From Candidatus Heimdallarchaeota archaeon (GTDB lineage: Archaea > Asgardarchaeota > Heimdallarchaeia > Hodarchaeales > S146-22): DNA of 5,383 bases. Under the pieces are notes generated by a model. The model was not told the origin of the DNA, ran no database searches, and saw only the letters and a program-made list of their open reading frames with translations. The position numbers and the translations under genes are program-made. Location: the NCBI GenBank assembly GCA_015520535.1, contig WAPZ01000719.1, positions 1 through 5,383 of the forward strand, in the 5' to 3' direction. Positions 1-5,313 of this stretch are shown piece after piece. Within the stretch, counting starts at the first letter, position 1. Each line of letters opens with the position of its first letter.

Positions 1-23
1 CGTCAGATGTGTATAAGAGACAG
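1..23 (+). other. Nextera transposase adapter remnant (sequencing artefact)
   Basis: Bases 5-23 read AGATGTGTATAAGAGACAG, the 19-bp Tn5 mosaic end used in Nextera libraries. Bases 1-4 (CGTC) match the end of the read-1 adapter that precedes it. This is library sequence, not genome. It implies that the contig end was built from an untrimmed read and that true sequence starts at about base 24. Confidence 0.97.
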
Positions 24-42
24 ATTTTTCCTTAGGACTATT

Positions 43-56
43 AAAAGACTTAAATA
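43..56 (+). promoter_or_regulatory. Likely archaeal promoter of vapBC (A-rich BRE-like plus TATA box)
   Basis: CTTAAATA at 49-56 resembles the archaeal TATA box and is preceded by an A/G-rich BRE-like stretch (AAAAGA, 43-48). A start about 25 nt downstream would fall near 78-82. That leaves a leader of about 20 nt that still holds the GGTGAT ribosome site before ATG 100. No operator for VapB autoregulation could be recognised by eye. The box lies close to the contig end. Confidence 0.45.
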
Positions 57-89
57 AGGTTTATAATTTAGTAATACGATTATGTATAC

Positions 90-95
90 GGTGAT
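90..95 (+). promoter_or_regulatory. Shine-Dalgarno site that sets the vapB start
   Basis: GGTGAT is a perfect complement to the 3' end of archaeal 16S rRNA (AUCACC). It stands 4 nt before ATG 100. The upstream in-frame ATGs at 82 and 94 have no such site, and ATG 94 overlaps it. The start at 100 also gives the usual VapB beginning MEV-x-S-I-R-I-P. Confidence 0.8.
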
Positions 96-99
96 GTTT

Positions 100-321
100 A
101 TGGAAGTTTTCAGCATTAGAATACCAAAAGAGATCAAACAAAAAATGAAAGAGACAGAAATCAATTGGAGCGAAGAAATTAGAAAATTCATTGAGACTCG
201 AATTAAAGAATATCAAAAGAAAAAGGCGTTAGAAGAAATAAAAAAACTTCACGAAAAACTTCCATCTACAGAGGAAAAGGTAGCGGCTAAATATGTGAGG
301 GAAGATCGTGACAGTCATTGA
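100..321 (+). CDS. vapB: VapB-family antitoxin (ribbon-helix-helix)
   Basis: This is the antitoxin of a type II VapBC module. It should bind and block the PIN-domain toxin encoded next and repress the operon through its DNA-binding N-terminus. The start at ATG 100 (73 aa) is chosen because of GGTGAT 4 nt upstream; an in-frame ATG at 82 would add six residues without a ribosome site. Residues 2-8 (EVFSIRI) form the expected beta strand, residues 9-19 (PKEIKQKMKET) helix 1, and the Trp-Ser-Glu-Glu turn plus residues 24-38 helix 2, the usual RHH layout. The charged, probably flexible tail ends in VREDRDSH, a C-terminus seen in many crenarchaeal VapB proteins that wraps the toxin. The stop overlaps vapC by 14 nt, implying coupled translation. 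Family assignment is strong; regulation is inferred. Confidence 0.9.
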   Translation: MEVFSIRIPKEIKQKMKETEINWSEEIRKFIETRIKEYQKKKALEEIKKLHEKLPSTEEKVAAKYVREDRDSH

Positions 322-712
322 TGCCTCTACACTTGCTAAATACATTTTGAAAGAAAAAGCGTGGGAACAAATCGAACAATTCTTTGAAGAGGATTTATAT
401 AGCTTAGATTTGGCACTAATTGAAGTTACAAATGTTATATGGAAACATCACACGATATTTAGGAGATTATCACTTAATGACGCACACATAGCATTAACAA
501 TTCTAAAAAAACTGCACAATGATGTTCTCACTATAGAAAATTCCACAGTTTACTTAGATGAAGCTCTAAATGTGGCAATATCAGAAAAAATTACAGTTTA
601 TGATGCCCTATATGTTGTTGCAGCATCAAAACACAACAAATTAATTAGTTCAGACAAAAAACAAGTTTCAATAGCGCAAGAGTTGAACATTGATGTCATT
701 TTTATTGAATAA
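308..712 (+). CDS. vapC: VapC-family toxin, PIN-domain ribonuclease
   Basis: This is a 134-residue PIN-domain protein, the usual VapC length, and should be a Mg2+-dependent endoribonuclease that inhibits translation when not bound by VapB. All four conserved acidic active-site residues are visible: Asp5 in TVIDAST, Glu39 in ALIEVTN, Asp99 in YDALYVVAA and Asp116 in ISSDKK. The toxin therefore looks catalytically intact. The RNA target cannot be told from sequence. The start is GTG 308, which begins the canonical TVIDAS strand; GTGAGG at 295-300 lies 7 nt upstream as a ribosome site inside vapB. The 14-nt overlap with vapB ties synthesis of the two proteins together. The gene ends at TAA 710-712, with only a weak pyrimidine tract after it and no clear terminator. 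Confidence 0.93.
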   Translation: MTVIDASTLAKYILKEKAWEQIEQFFEEDLYSLDLALIEVTNVIWKHHTIFRRLSLNDAHIALTILKKLHNDVLTIENSTVYLDEALNVAISEKITVYDALYVVAASKHNKLISSDKKQVSIAQELNIDVIFIE

Positions 713-990
713 AGAAAATCTGAGAGCGAAAACCGTTGAGTTTGTCTTTCTGTGTGAAATAACAGCTTTATGTTTCGCCCATACCTTCAATTTAATATAA
801 GGACATAACGTCTCACGTTCTCCAAATTTTTTGCGACAGTATACAACTAATTCCACAACACAAAAAACGATCATCCCGTAGTCCCCACGCACAGATTTAT
901 AGCGTTCTTGATATTCCCTAGTTTTTTAATGATGATTTCTGTTCGCTTGATATCTAAAGAAGAGAGTAGAGGCAGACGAAGAAAAATCTT
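713..990. other. Intergenic region with no supported gene
   Basis: This lies between the convergent ends of vapC and the small membrane-protein gene. A 68-codon minus-strand frame (ATG 874, running into the vapC end) and a plus-strand frame from 908 are open, but neither has a ribosome site or recognisable domains. No tRNA, CRISPR repeat or strong hairpin was seen. A C-box-like ATGATGA at 929-935 lacks a D box at sRNA distance. Confidence 0.5.
976..990 (-). terminator. T-rich tract after the small membrane-protein gene
   Basis: On the minus strand the stop codon at 991-993 is followed at once by AAGATTTTTCTTCGT and then a longer pyrimidine-rich stretch. Archaeal RNA polymerase commonly terminates at such T-tracts without a hairpin. 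No stem-loop is visible. Confidence 0.35.
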
Positions 991-1491
991 TTATTTATGC
1001 GGGTTTAATAATGATCTATTGCTGATTTCTAATAAAAGGCATACAACGATGAATAAAATAAATGAAGAGGGAAGAAACACGTATAAATAAAGACGGCCAA
1101 TAAATGTTACCTCAATATCCACAGCTTGACAAGTACTAAGGTTCCAAATTAAGGAGAGTACGCAATCCATTAACGTTGGAACAAAAATCACATGAATCGC
1201 ATAAATCACGAAAAACAAGGAAAAAGAGAGAAAAAACCAGAAAATAAGCATTATCAAAGGATTATTATAATGCCATCTGTTCTTTTTGTGATGAAAAAAA
1301 CCTATAACTCCAATAAGCCCCACGAATAGAAATTCTGGAATCATAAATCCAAATAAAACCGGCCAAGAAACGTCATGTCCATCTACAAAATGAAACACTC
1401 CAAACGGAACAAAGAGCATAAGGGCAATTGAGAAAAAGCCGAGGTCTACTAAACGATTCTGTAGCCAACGACGACTCATTACATTATCCAT
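991..1491 (-). CDS. Small four-helix membrane protein, unknown function
   Basis: This is a 166-residue hydrophobic protein that I do not recognise. Four membrane segments are visible at about residues 16-36, 46-66, 79-104 and 132-154. A basic patch (HHKKNRWHYNN, 67-77) lies between helices 2 and 3. The loop between helices 3 and 4 carries Cys110 and Cys121, which could pair outside the cell. The start is ATG 1491 because GGTGA sits 4 nt upstream, the same arrangement as vapB. Longer starts at ATG 1506 or TTG 1527 keep the frame but lack a ribosome site. An AAATATAAT box at 1551-1559 would place transcription start near 1527, again favouring the shorter forms. The gene follows the ABC permease in the same direction, but a gap of about 150 nt with its own TATA-like box suggests a separate transcript. 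A role as an exporter subunit is possible but unsupported. Confidence 0.75.
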   Translation of the reverse strand: MDNVMSRRWLQNRLVDLGFFSIALMLFVPFGVFHFVDGHDVSWPVLFGFMIPEFLFVGLIGVIGFFHHKKNRWHYNNPLIMLIFWFFLSFSLFFVIYAIHVIFVPTLMDCVLSLIWNLSTCQAVDIEVTFIGRLYLYVFLPSSFILFIVVCLLLEISNRSLLNPHK

Positions 1492-1550
1492 AAATTCACC
1501 AAGCATTTTTTTCCGAAGGTCACTCAAAAATGTTATGATAGATAAGAAGG

Positions 1551-1580
1551 ATTATATTTGACGCGTTGCTGATATATAGT
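1551..1580 (-). promoter_or_regulatory. TATA-like boxes upstream of the small membrane-protein gene
   Basis: On the minus strand there are two candidates, ACTATATATC (1571-1580) and CAAATATAAT (1551-1560). The second would give a start near 1527 and a leader of about 35 nt to ATG 1491; the first gives a leader of about 60 nt. AT-rich matches arise easily by chance. Confidence 0.3.
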
Positions 1581-1595
1581 GACAAGTCTAACTCA

Positions 1596-1622
1596 CAAAG
1601 AAAAACGGGGATTAAAGAAAAT
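1596..1622 (-). terminator. T-rich tracts after the ABC permease gene
   Basis: Reading the minus strand after the stop at 1640-1642, ATTTTCTTT (1614-1622) is followed by GTTTTTCTTTG (1596-1606). Paired T-tracts like these are plausible hairpin-free archaeal terminators. They also separate the permease from the next gene. Confidence 0.35.
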
Positions 1623-1639
1623 TCAAACTAATGTGACAT

Positions 1640-2383
1640 TTAATAAATTTCCCAATTTAACCATTTAAACGCAAGTGTACTAGTAATACCAGTCGTTATG
1701 ATGAGGTATAGCACGGATGTTAATGGATTGATAGATATCTCCGATTGAACACCAAAAATATAGCTTAAAAGCAGCCAAAAATGCAAGGTTGGGAAAATAT
1801 AAACAAACGGTTGTACAATCGGTGGAAGTAAGGAAATAGAATAAAAAATCGGCGGAATTCCTATAAGCGCAAAGCCGATAACTGAGGTTATTGTCCCTAT
1901 ATTTTGGCTAAAACCACTTTTTGCAAAAACTATCACACCTAAACTCAGAGAAAACACCAATAATATTAAAATTAAAAGCGGCAAAATAATCCACAAGCTA
2001 TTTACCTTTAACTGTTGCCCAAACAACCCGACTAATATAAAAAATGCTAATGACGGGATTGCATTAACCAACGCCGCCAACGAAAGGCTCATTGAAACAG
2101 AAAACATTGATAAAGGTCGTGTTTTAACTAACGAAATTAAACCGGAATCACGATATCTTAAAAAGCCATTGGTTGTTCCATTCAAACCCGAAAATAACAC
2201 GGCATAAAGAAGTATTCCAATCAATAAGCCAGGAAGCTTTTCTTGAACGTACATTCTGCTATAAATCAAAAAAGCCAGCGGCGTGACAATAAATCCAACA
2301 ATATAGGCCTTCCAAGAAATTCTCCAGTAAAATAATTCCATTTTTGTAAGAAGTAACACCTCATAAACGGTCTCTCGAATCAT
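1640..2383 (-). CDS. ABC-2-type transporter permease
   Basis: This is a 247-residue integral membrane subunit of an ABC exporter, of the ABC-2 type that works with a separate ATPase to move drugs, lipids, polysaccharides or peptides out of the cell. Six membrane segments are visible at about 24-41, 52-68, 95-121, 129-155, 163-184 and 221-240. An amphipathic N-terminus (MELFYWRISW) precedes helix 1, and a loop GLISLVKTRPLS lies before helix 3. The stretch GIPPIFYSISLLPP followed by FVYIFPTLHFW is the typical late-helix signature of ABC-2 permeases. The frame is intact and of normal family length. The start is ATG 2381-2383 with purine-rich GGACGAAGG just upstream, only a weak ribosome site. 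It lies 114 nt downstream of the decayed ATPase at 2498-3076, its expected partner. The substrate is unknown. Confidence 0.82.
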   Translation of the reverse strand: MIRETVYEVLLLTKMELFYWRISWKAYIVGFIVTPLAFLIYSRMYVQEKLPGLLIGILLYAVLFSGLNGTTNGFLRYRDSGLISLVKTRPLSMFSVSMSLSLAALVNAIPSLAFFILVGLFGQQLKVNSLWIILPLLILILLVFSLSLGVIVFAKSGFSQNIGTITSVIGFALIGIPPIFYSISLLPPIVQPFVYIFPTLHFWLLLSYIFGVQSEISINPLTSVLYLIITTGITSTLAFKWLNWEIY

Positions 2384-2497
2384 ATTCCTTCGTCCTTACT
2401 TTTTTCCTATTATTCACACTTTCTATTCGTTTCCTTTGTTCTATTCCTATTTGACACAAAACAGCCCGTTTCACAATGAAAAATTTGCTGCTCATAT

Positions 2498-3076
2498 TTA
2501 AGATATTAAAGCATTGTACGCTTGAGAAAACGTTTTTTTTCCAGTTTTTTCAATTATTTCATTCATTGTCCCGTGTGCTTTTATTACTCCTTCGTGGATA
2601 ATAACTACAGTATCACACAAAGTCACAAGATCAGCAGCATTGTGCGTACTAAACACGACCGTGCGGTTAGAAACGTTTTTAATTTCATGAAAATACTCAA
2701 CCATCTGTTGACGCGTACCTATACTCAATTCCGAAAAAAGATTATCAAGTAATAATATGGAAGGATTATGAAGCAATGCTGACGCTAAAACGACGACTTT
2801 CCGCCAATAAGTCGATAGCTTCCCACAAATAGTGGATGATTTTTTTTCTAAATCAAACATACTCATTAATTCTTTAATGCGTTCCTTGACTACTTGTGAA
2901 GGGACTTTACTGAGTCGACCCATAAAATACAAAAATTCCGGTGGTGTTAACCAATATACTGGGAATTGTTTTTCTGGAACGACGCCAATTTCCTTTTTGA
3001 TCAGTCGACTGTGGTATGAATTTTTAGTATCATAACCTTTGACCTTCCGATAACAAAATATTTTTATGATAAACAC
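2498..3076 (-). pseudogene. Decayed ABC transporter ATP-binding subunit (C-terminal part)
   Basis: This 192-codon frame (GTG 3076 to TAA 2498-2500) matches the C-terminal two-thirds of an ABC ATPase. It enters at KGYDTKN, where a normal protein would be near residue 65, so the Walker A motif is missing. Conserved sites are altered: the Q-loop is GVVPEK (Glu35 for Gln), the signature LSGG is LSTY (87-90), Walker B ILLLD (107-111) is followed by Asn112 in place of the catalytic Glu, and the D-loop is SELS instead of SGLD. Only the H-loop His145 (VFSTHN) is kept. The same frame continues upstream with ABC-like residues but carries stops at 3101-3103 and 3149-3151. The family is clear and loss of ATPase function is a strong inference. 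Its natural partner would be the permease at 1640-2383. A translated non-catalytic remnant remains possible. Confidence 0.8.
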
Positions 3077-3265
3077 GGAAAAATGGTACCCATCTTGAAT
3101 TTACGGTCTTAGAAACCGATACACGTTAGTAAAACATTGGTTAATAAGTTACTTCTGACTCTCCCCCGTGGTTGTGAATATTTTGTCAAACATTTCTATT
3201 AAAGAAGTTAAAAAGACTAATTATGTAATAAAAAGATCGTATACTTTTCATTCTCTGATAAAAAC

Positions 3266-3271
3266 AGGTGA
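3266..3271 (+). promoter_or_regulatory. Shine-Dalgarno site of the second ABC ATPase
   Basis: AGGTGA lies 6 nt before TTG 3278. It supports TTG as the original start, because no ATG is available upstream in frame and the protein then opens with the expected first strand (SVVISLQNVTKVF). Confidence 0.6.
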
Positions 3272-3277
3272 GTTTTT

Positions 3278-3565
3278 TTGAATTCTGTTGTAATATCTTT
3301 GCAGAACGTGACAAAGGTATTTCCGAAGTCAATGAAAACCGGAGTAAAAAACGTTAATCTTACAGTTAAAAGTGGGGAATGTTTGGGCATTATAGGAGAA
3401 ATCGGAGCTGGTAAAACAACATTAATGAGACTCATGTCAACAGAGTTACTGCCGACTACAGGAATAGTGACGTTTGTTGGCCATCACTACCTTATGTTAA
3501 AAATCAAAGTAAAATCGCCATATTTACTATACTTACAGAGATTTACAACATTAAGTCATTTTTAA
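3278..3565 (+). pseudogene. Truncated ABC transporter ATP-binding subunit (N-terminal part)
   Basis: This 95-codon frame starts at TTG 3278, with AGGTGA 6 nt upstream, and stops at TAA 3563-3565. Residues 1-80 read as the start of an ABC ATPase: a first strand with LQNVTKVF, then VNLTVKSGECLGIIG, a complete Walker A (G40-E-I-G-A-G-K46-T-T) and TTGIVTFVGHHY before the Q-loop. The usual Asn of GENGAGKTT is Ile42. After about residue 80 (near base 3517) the similarity stops. Q-loop, signature, Walker B and H-loop are absent from all three forward frames up to 3829. A full protein needs at least 200 residues, so this cannot hydrolyse ATP. It diverges from the other broken ATPase with 201 nt between starts and retains different motifs, so it looks like a second gene, not the lost half of the first. 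Deletion plus frameshift is the likely cause. Confidence 0.75.
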
Positions 3566-3829
3566 GAAATTATGAACAGCAAAAAAATTGAGACAGCAAT
3601 TGCAGCATTTCTGCAAAACATATCATCCATCGTGTACCAAGTAATTCCATTGATGAACTTATTTTCCTCATTCAACCATTTGACAAGTTTATACATGCTA
3701 TCAAAAGCGAATTTCTCCTTGTAATTGTGAAATTCTGTTATTTACATTCTAAACGAAATGTACAAGAACTATTTTTGTTTGTGATACTATGATTAGTATG
3801 CTACAATAAAAACAACTGATTGAGTAGTC
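3566..3829. other. Gene-poor stretch with possible coding remnants
   Basis: No gene of normal size is present. Two short frames read as protein-like. On the plus strand, ATG 3572 to TAA 3722-3724 gives 50 codons without a ribosome site. On the minus strand, a frame open from 3741 to TAA 3562-3564 gives 59 residues, acidic and aromatic at first and ending in a hydrophobic stretch (AIAVSIFLLFIIS), with its first ATG at 3696. Neither matches a family I know. They may be debris of whatever removed the end of the ATPase at 3278. Confidence 0.4.
3804..3816 (-). terminator. T-rich tract after the cysteine-array gene
   Basis: On the minus strand, GTTGTTTTTATTG follows the TAG at 3830-3832 after about 13 nt. 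It fits hairpin-free archaeal termination at T-runs; no stable stem is seen. Confidence 0.35.
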
Positions 3830-4879
3830 CTAAATTCCATAGGCTTCCATACACTCCGCTTCATCACAAGTAATAACAATGCTATTCTGTGTAAATCCAA
3901 TAAATATACTGTGCCATTTTTCACAGCATAGAAGCAAATACTTTCCGCAGTAGGCACATTGATTACAATACCCACACATCACCACGTTACAACAGGTTGT
4001 ACTACAATCCGGTGAACAACTGTCACATATTGTGGCATCACAACCGATACAAAAAACGACACAATCCTTACATACGTTTTCACCACATATAGTGCAGTTA
4101 TAGTCAGAAAGACAATCAGAGCATATACGTAATTTACATTCGTTGCAATGATAAGTATCTTGTTTATAGCAATGGTTACACAATCCGCCCGCACATCTTT
4201 CACAAAATTTAAGACAACGTTCACACATAGGAACCATACATGTTGAACAATTAGACGAACAATCCCGACACATGGTTATAAAACAGTCTTCACAATACGT
4301 ACTGCAGTCTTTACACATCGTCTTGTCACAATATGGGCATAAGTAAACCCAGTCATCATCGTCTATACAGTCTAAGCAAATTCTGTTCCATTCACAACAC
4401 TCACATTTTTTGCTGTTTTCTTCAAAGCAACCTTTACACATACTCTCGCCACAATCATTGCATACTGCATAAGGTTCATGACAAAAATATATAAGACGAT
4501 TACATTTTGTGCAGTTGGAAAGACAATCTTCGCAAATAATGACATAACAAGTTCCACATTTATATGGTAACGGAATACAATCAAAACAACTATCTGTCAA
4601 TGACTTACACAATCCACATTTATAGGGACACATTTCACAAAGACTACTACCACATGAACACTCTGCTTTAATACAATAAGGACATAATATTTCGCCACAC
4701 CAAGATACTTTCTCACATTCCACACATATAAAAGCATTACATTGAAAACATAAATCGAAATCCATGCTATTTTTAAGGTTACTGCCACATGAAACACAGC
4801 GCTGTATATTATCCCAATTTATACTATAATATTTCCATATTATCCTATATCGAGGTGCATTTCTCCTACTTATAGTCAT
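3830..4879 (-). CDS. Cysteine-array protein with about 17 tandem CxxC-x4-CxxC modules, unknown function
   Basis: This 349-residue protein contains 72 cysteines (about 21%). After a basic, aromatic N-terminus without cysteine (residues 1-27, RRNAPRYRIIWKYYS), almost the whole chain repeats C-x2-C-x4-C-x2-C with 2-9-residue linkers. Clear examples are CDKTMCKDC, CFITMCRDC, CMVPMCERC, CAGGLCNHC, CGENVCKDC and CDATICDSC. The fourth spacer residue before the third Cys is nearly always Ile, Leu, Met or Val, the mark of a repeated small fold. Several modules vary (CECC, CSTTCC), and the end (from about residue 315) loses the pattern. Four Cys per module suits one tetrahedral Zn2+ site, like strings of zinc knuckles or cross-braced fingers. 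There is no signal peptide or membrane helix, so it is probably cytosolic. The spacing is not that of ferredoxin clusters. The start is ATG 4879, with a weak AGGATG site and a TATA-like box upstream. The gene stands alone. Metal storage, scaffolding or nucleic-acid binding are possibilities only. Confidence 0.85.
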   Translation of the reverse strand: MTISRRNAPRYRIIWKYYSINWDNIQRCVSCGSNLKNSMDFDLCFQCNAFICVECEKVSWCGEILCPYCIKAECSCGSSLCEMCPYKCGLCKSLTDSCFDCIPLPYKCGTCYVIICEDCLSNCTKCNRLIYFCHEPYAVCNDCGESMCKGCFEENSKKCECCEWNRICLDCIDDDDWVYLCPYCDKTMCKDCSTYCEDCFITMCRDCSSNCSTCMVPMCERCLKFCERCAGGLCNHCYKQDTYHCNECKLRICSDCLSDYNCTICGENVCKDCVVFCIGCDATICDSCSPDCSTTCCNVVMCGYCNQCAYCGKYLLLCCEKWHSIFIGFTQNSIVITCDEAECMEAYGI

Positions 4880-4916
4880 GGATCTCTACATCCTATTTGA
4901 AAATATTATTCTGTTA

Positions 4917-4927
4917 ATTTAAATATA
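4917..4927 (-). promoter_or_regulatory. Likely TATA box of the cysteine-array gene
   Basis: On the minus strand, TATATTTAAAT is a good archaeal TATA match centred about 43 nt before ATG 4879. Transcription would start near 4896, leaving a leader of about 17 nt that includes the weak ribosome site AGGATG (4889-4894). Confidence 0.5.
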
Positions 4928-5277
4928 TGAAATGATACTTGATGTTGGGGGGTGGTAAAACGATTTCTACAAAATTGAGCGACTGGTGAACGCCGATATA
5001 GATTTTTGATCCGATTTATTATTTGTCAACATGGCGGTGTCAGTAAATATTAAAGTTGAAGGGGGGCTTTTAAAAAATATGTTTAAATGGTTGGCGGTTT
5101 GTGCTACAATTTGACTGTGAATAGCGCACATCTTTCAAAATTTCGCAGCTAAAAAATGTTATGACCTAAAGATGCTGTTAATTAGAAAAACACAAAAAAT
5201 TTAATGTAAAACAGATTTTCTTGCATTACTTATTCATATATGGATTGATTAAGACAACATGTGTTCGTTTTTCCTTT

Positions 5278-5311
5278 GAAAAAGAAAAGAAAGGAGAAAG
5301 AAAAGAGAAGA
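5278..5311. repeat. 34-nt homopurine tract containing an 11-nt mirror repeat
   Basis: Every base from 5278 to 5311 on the plus strand is A or G. Within it 5283-5293 and 5296-5306 are mirror images (AGAAAAGAAAG / GAAAGAAAAGA) around a 2-nt centre. Homopurine mirror repeats are the classic sequence class able to form intramolecular triplex DNA. On the minus strand the same tract is a polypyrimidine run directly after the stop at 5314-5316. Confidence 0.85.
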
Positions 5312-5313
5312 TA
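5278..5313 (-). terminator. Polypyrimidine terminator tract of the right-edge gene
   Basis: After TAA 5314-5316 the minus strand reads TATCTTCTCTTTTCTTTC and on to a final CTTTTTC. Such C/T-rich runs immediately downstream of a stop are characteristic archaeal termination regions. Just beyond, TTTTTC and GAAAAA (5268-5273 and 5278-5283) could form a weak AT-rich stem with a 4-nt loop. Confidence 0.5.

Larger units (their letters stand above)
4880..5313. other. Long region without a supported gene
   Basis: It carries the upstream signals of the cysteine-array gene at its left and the pyrimidine-rich tail of the edge gene at its right. In between are two G6 runs (4947-4952 and 5061-5066), unusual in such AT-rich DNA, and a 27-codon plus-strand ORF (ATG 5031 to TGA 5112-5114) that spans the second run but has no ribosome site. 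TGTGC at 5099-5103 and GCACA at 5127-5131 form a short inverted repeat with a long loop. I found no tRNA, IS ends, direct repeats or recognisable protein fragment. It may be decayed sequence or hold an unrecognised RNA. Confidence 0.45.

Noticed and set aside
3..191. Minus-strand hydrophobic frame at the left edge
   Set aside because: It runs antisense through vapB and into the adapter, so its end is artificial.
668..892. Minus-strand open frame of 74 codons overlapping the end of vapC, with a TATA-like CTATAAATC upstream and a faint DDE-transposase look (YIKLKVWAKHKAV)
   Set aside because: It overlaps vapC in antisense, has no ribosome site, and the similarity is too weak and lacks catalytic residues. 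Only a homology search could rescue it.
929..1025. C/D box small RNA (ATGATGA at 929-935 and CTGA at 1022-1025)
   Set aside because: The boxes are about 87 nt apart, longer than typical archaeal C/D sRNAs, with no internal C'/D' boxes, and the second box lies inside the membrane-protein gene.
908..1090. Plus-strand open frame of 60 codons
   Set aside because: It lies partly antisense to the membrane-protein gene, has no ribosome site, and its basic, low-information sequence has no domain.
2498..3565. One ABC ATPase split by an inversion, with its N-terminal half on + and C-terminal half on -
   Set aside because: The minus-strand gene retains its own worn P-loop region (about 3104-3193) that differs from the plus-strand copy, so two genes explain the data better. 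A chimeric assembly is not fully excluded.
3979..4797. Three Val/Cys-rich minus-strand frames inside the cysteine-array gene
   Set aside because: They share one alternate frame of the same repeated codons. The TGT-rich repeats open shadow frames with a V-x-x-V pattern and no independent start signals.
3830..4879. Polyferredoxin or iron-sulfur protein
   Set aside because: The 4Fe-4S pattern C-x2-C-x2-C-x3-C-P is absent; the spacing here is paired C-x2-C with 4-residue spacers.
3830..4879. CRISPR-like or satellite DNA repeat
   Set aside because: The roughly 42-45-nt periodicity is at protein level only. Spacers and repeats differ in DNA sequence and the frame is open for 349 codons.
4932..4985. 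Walker A-like GGGKT after the first G6 run
   Set aside because: It requires removing one G, and the frame then stops within a few codons. No neighbouring NTPase motifs are seen.
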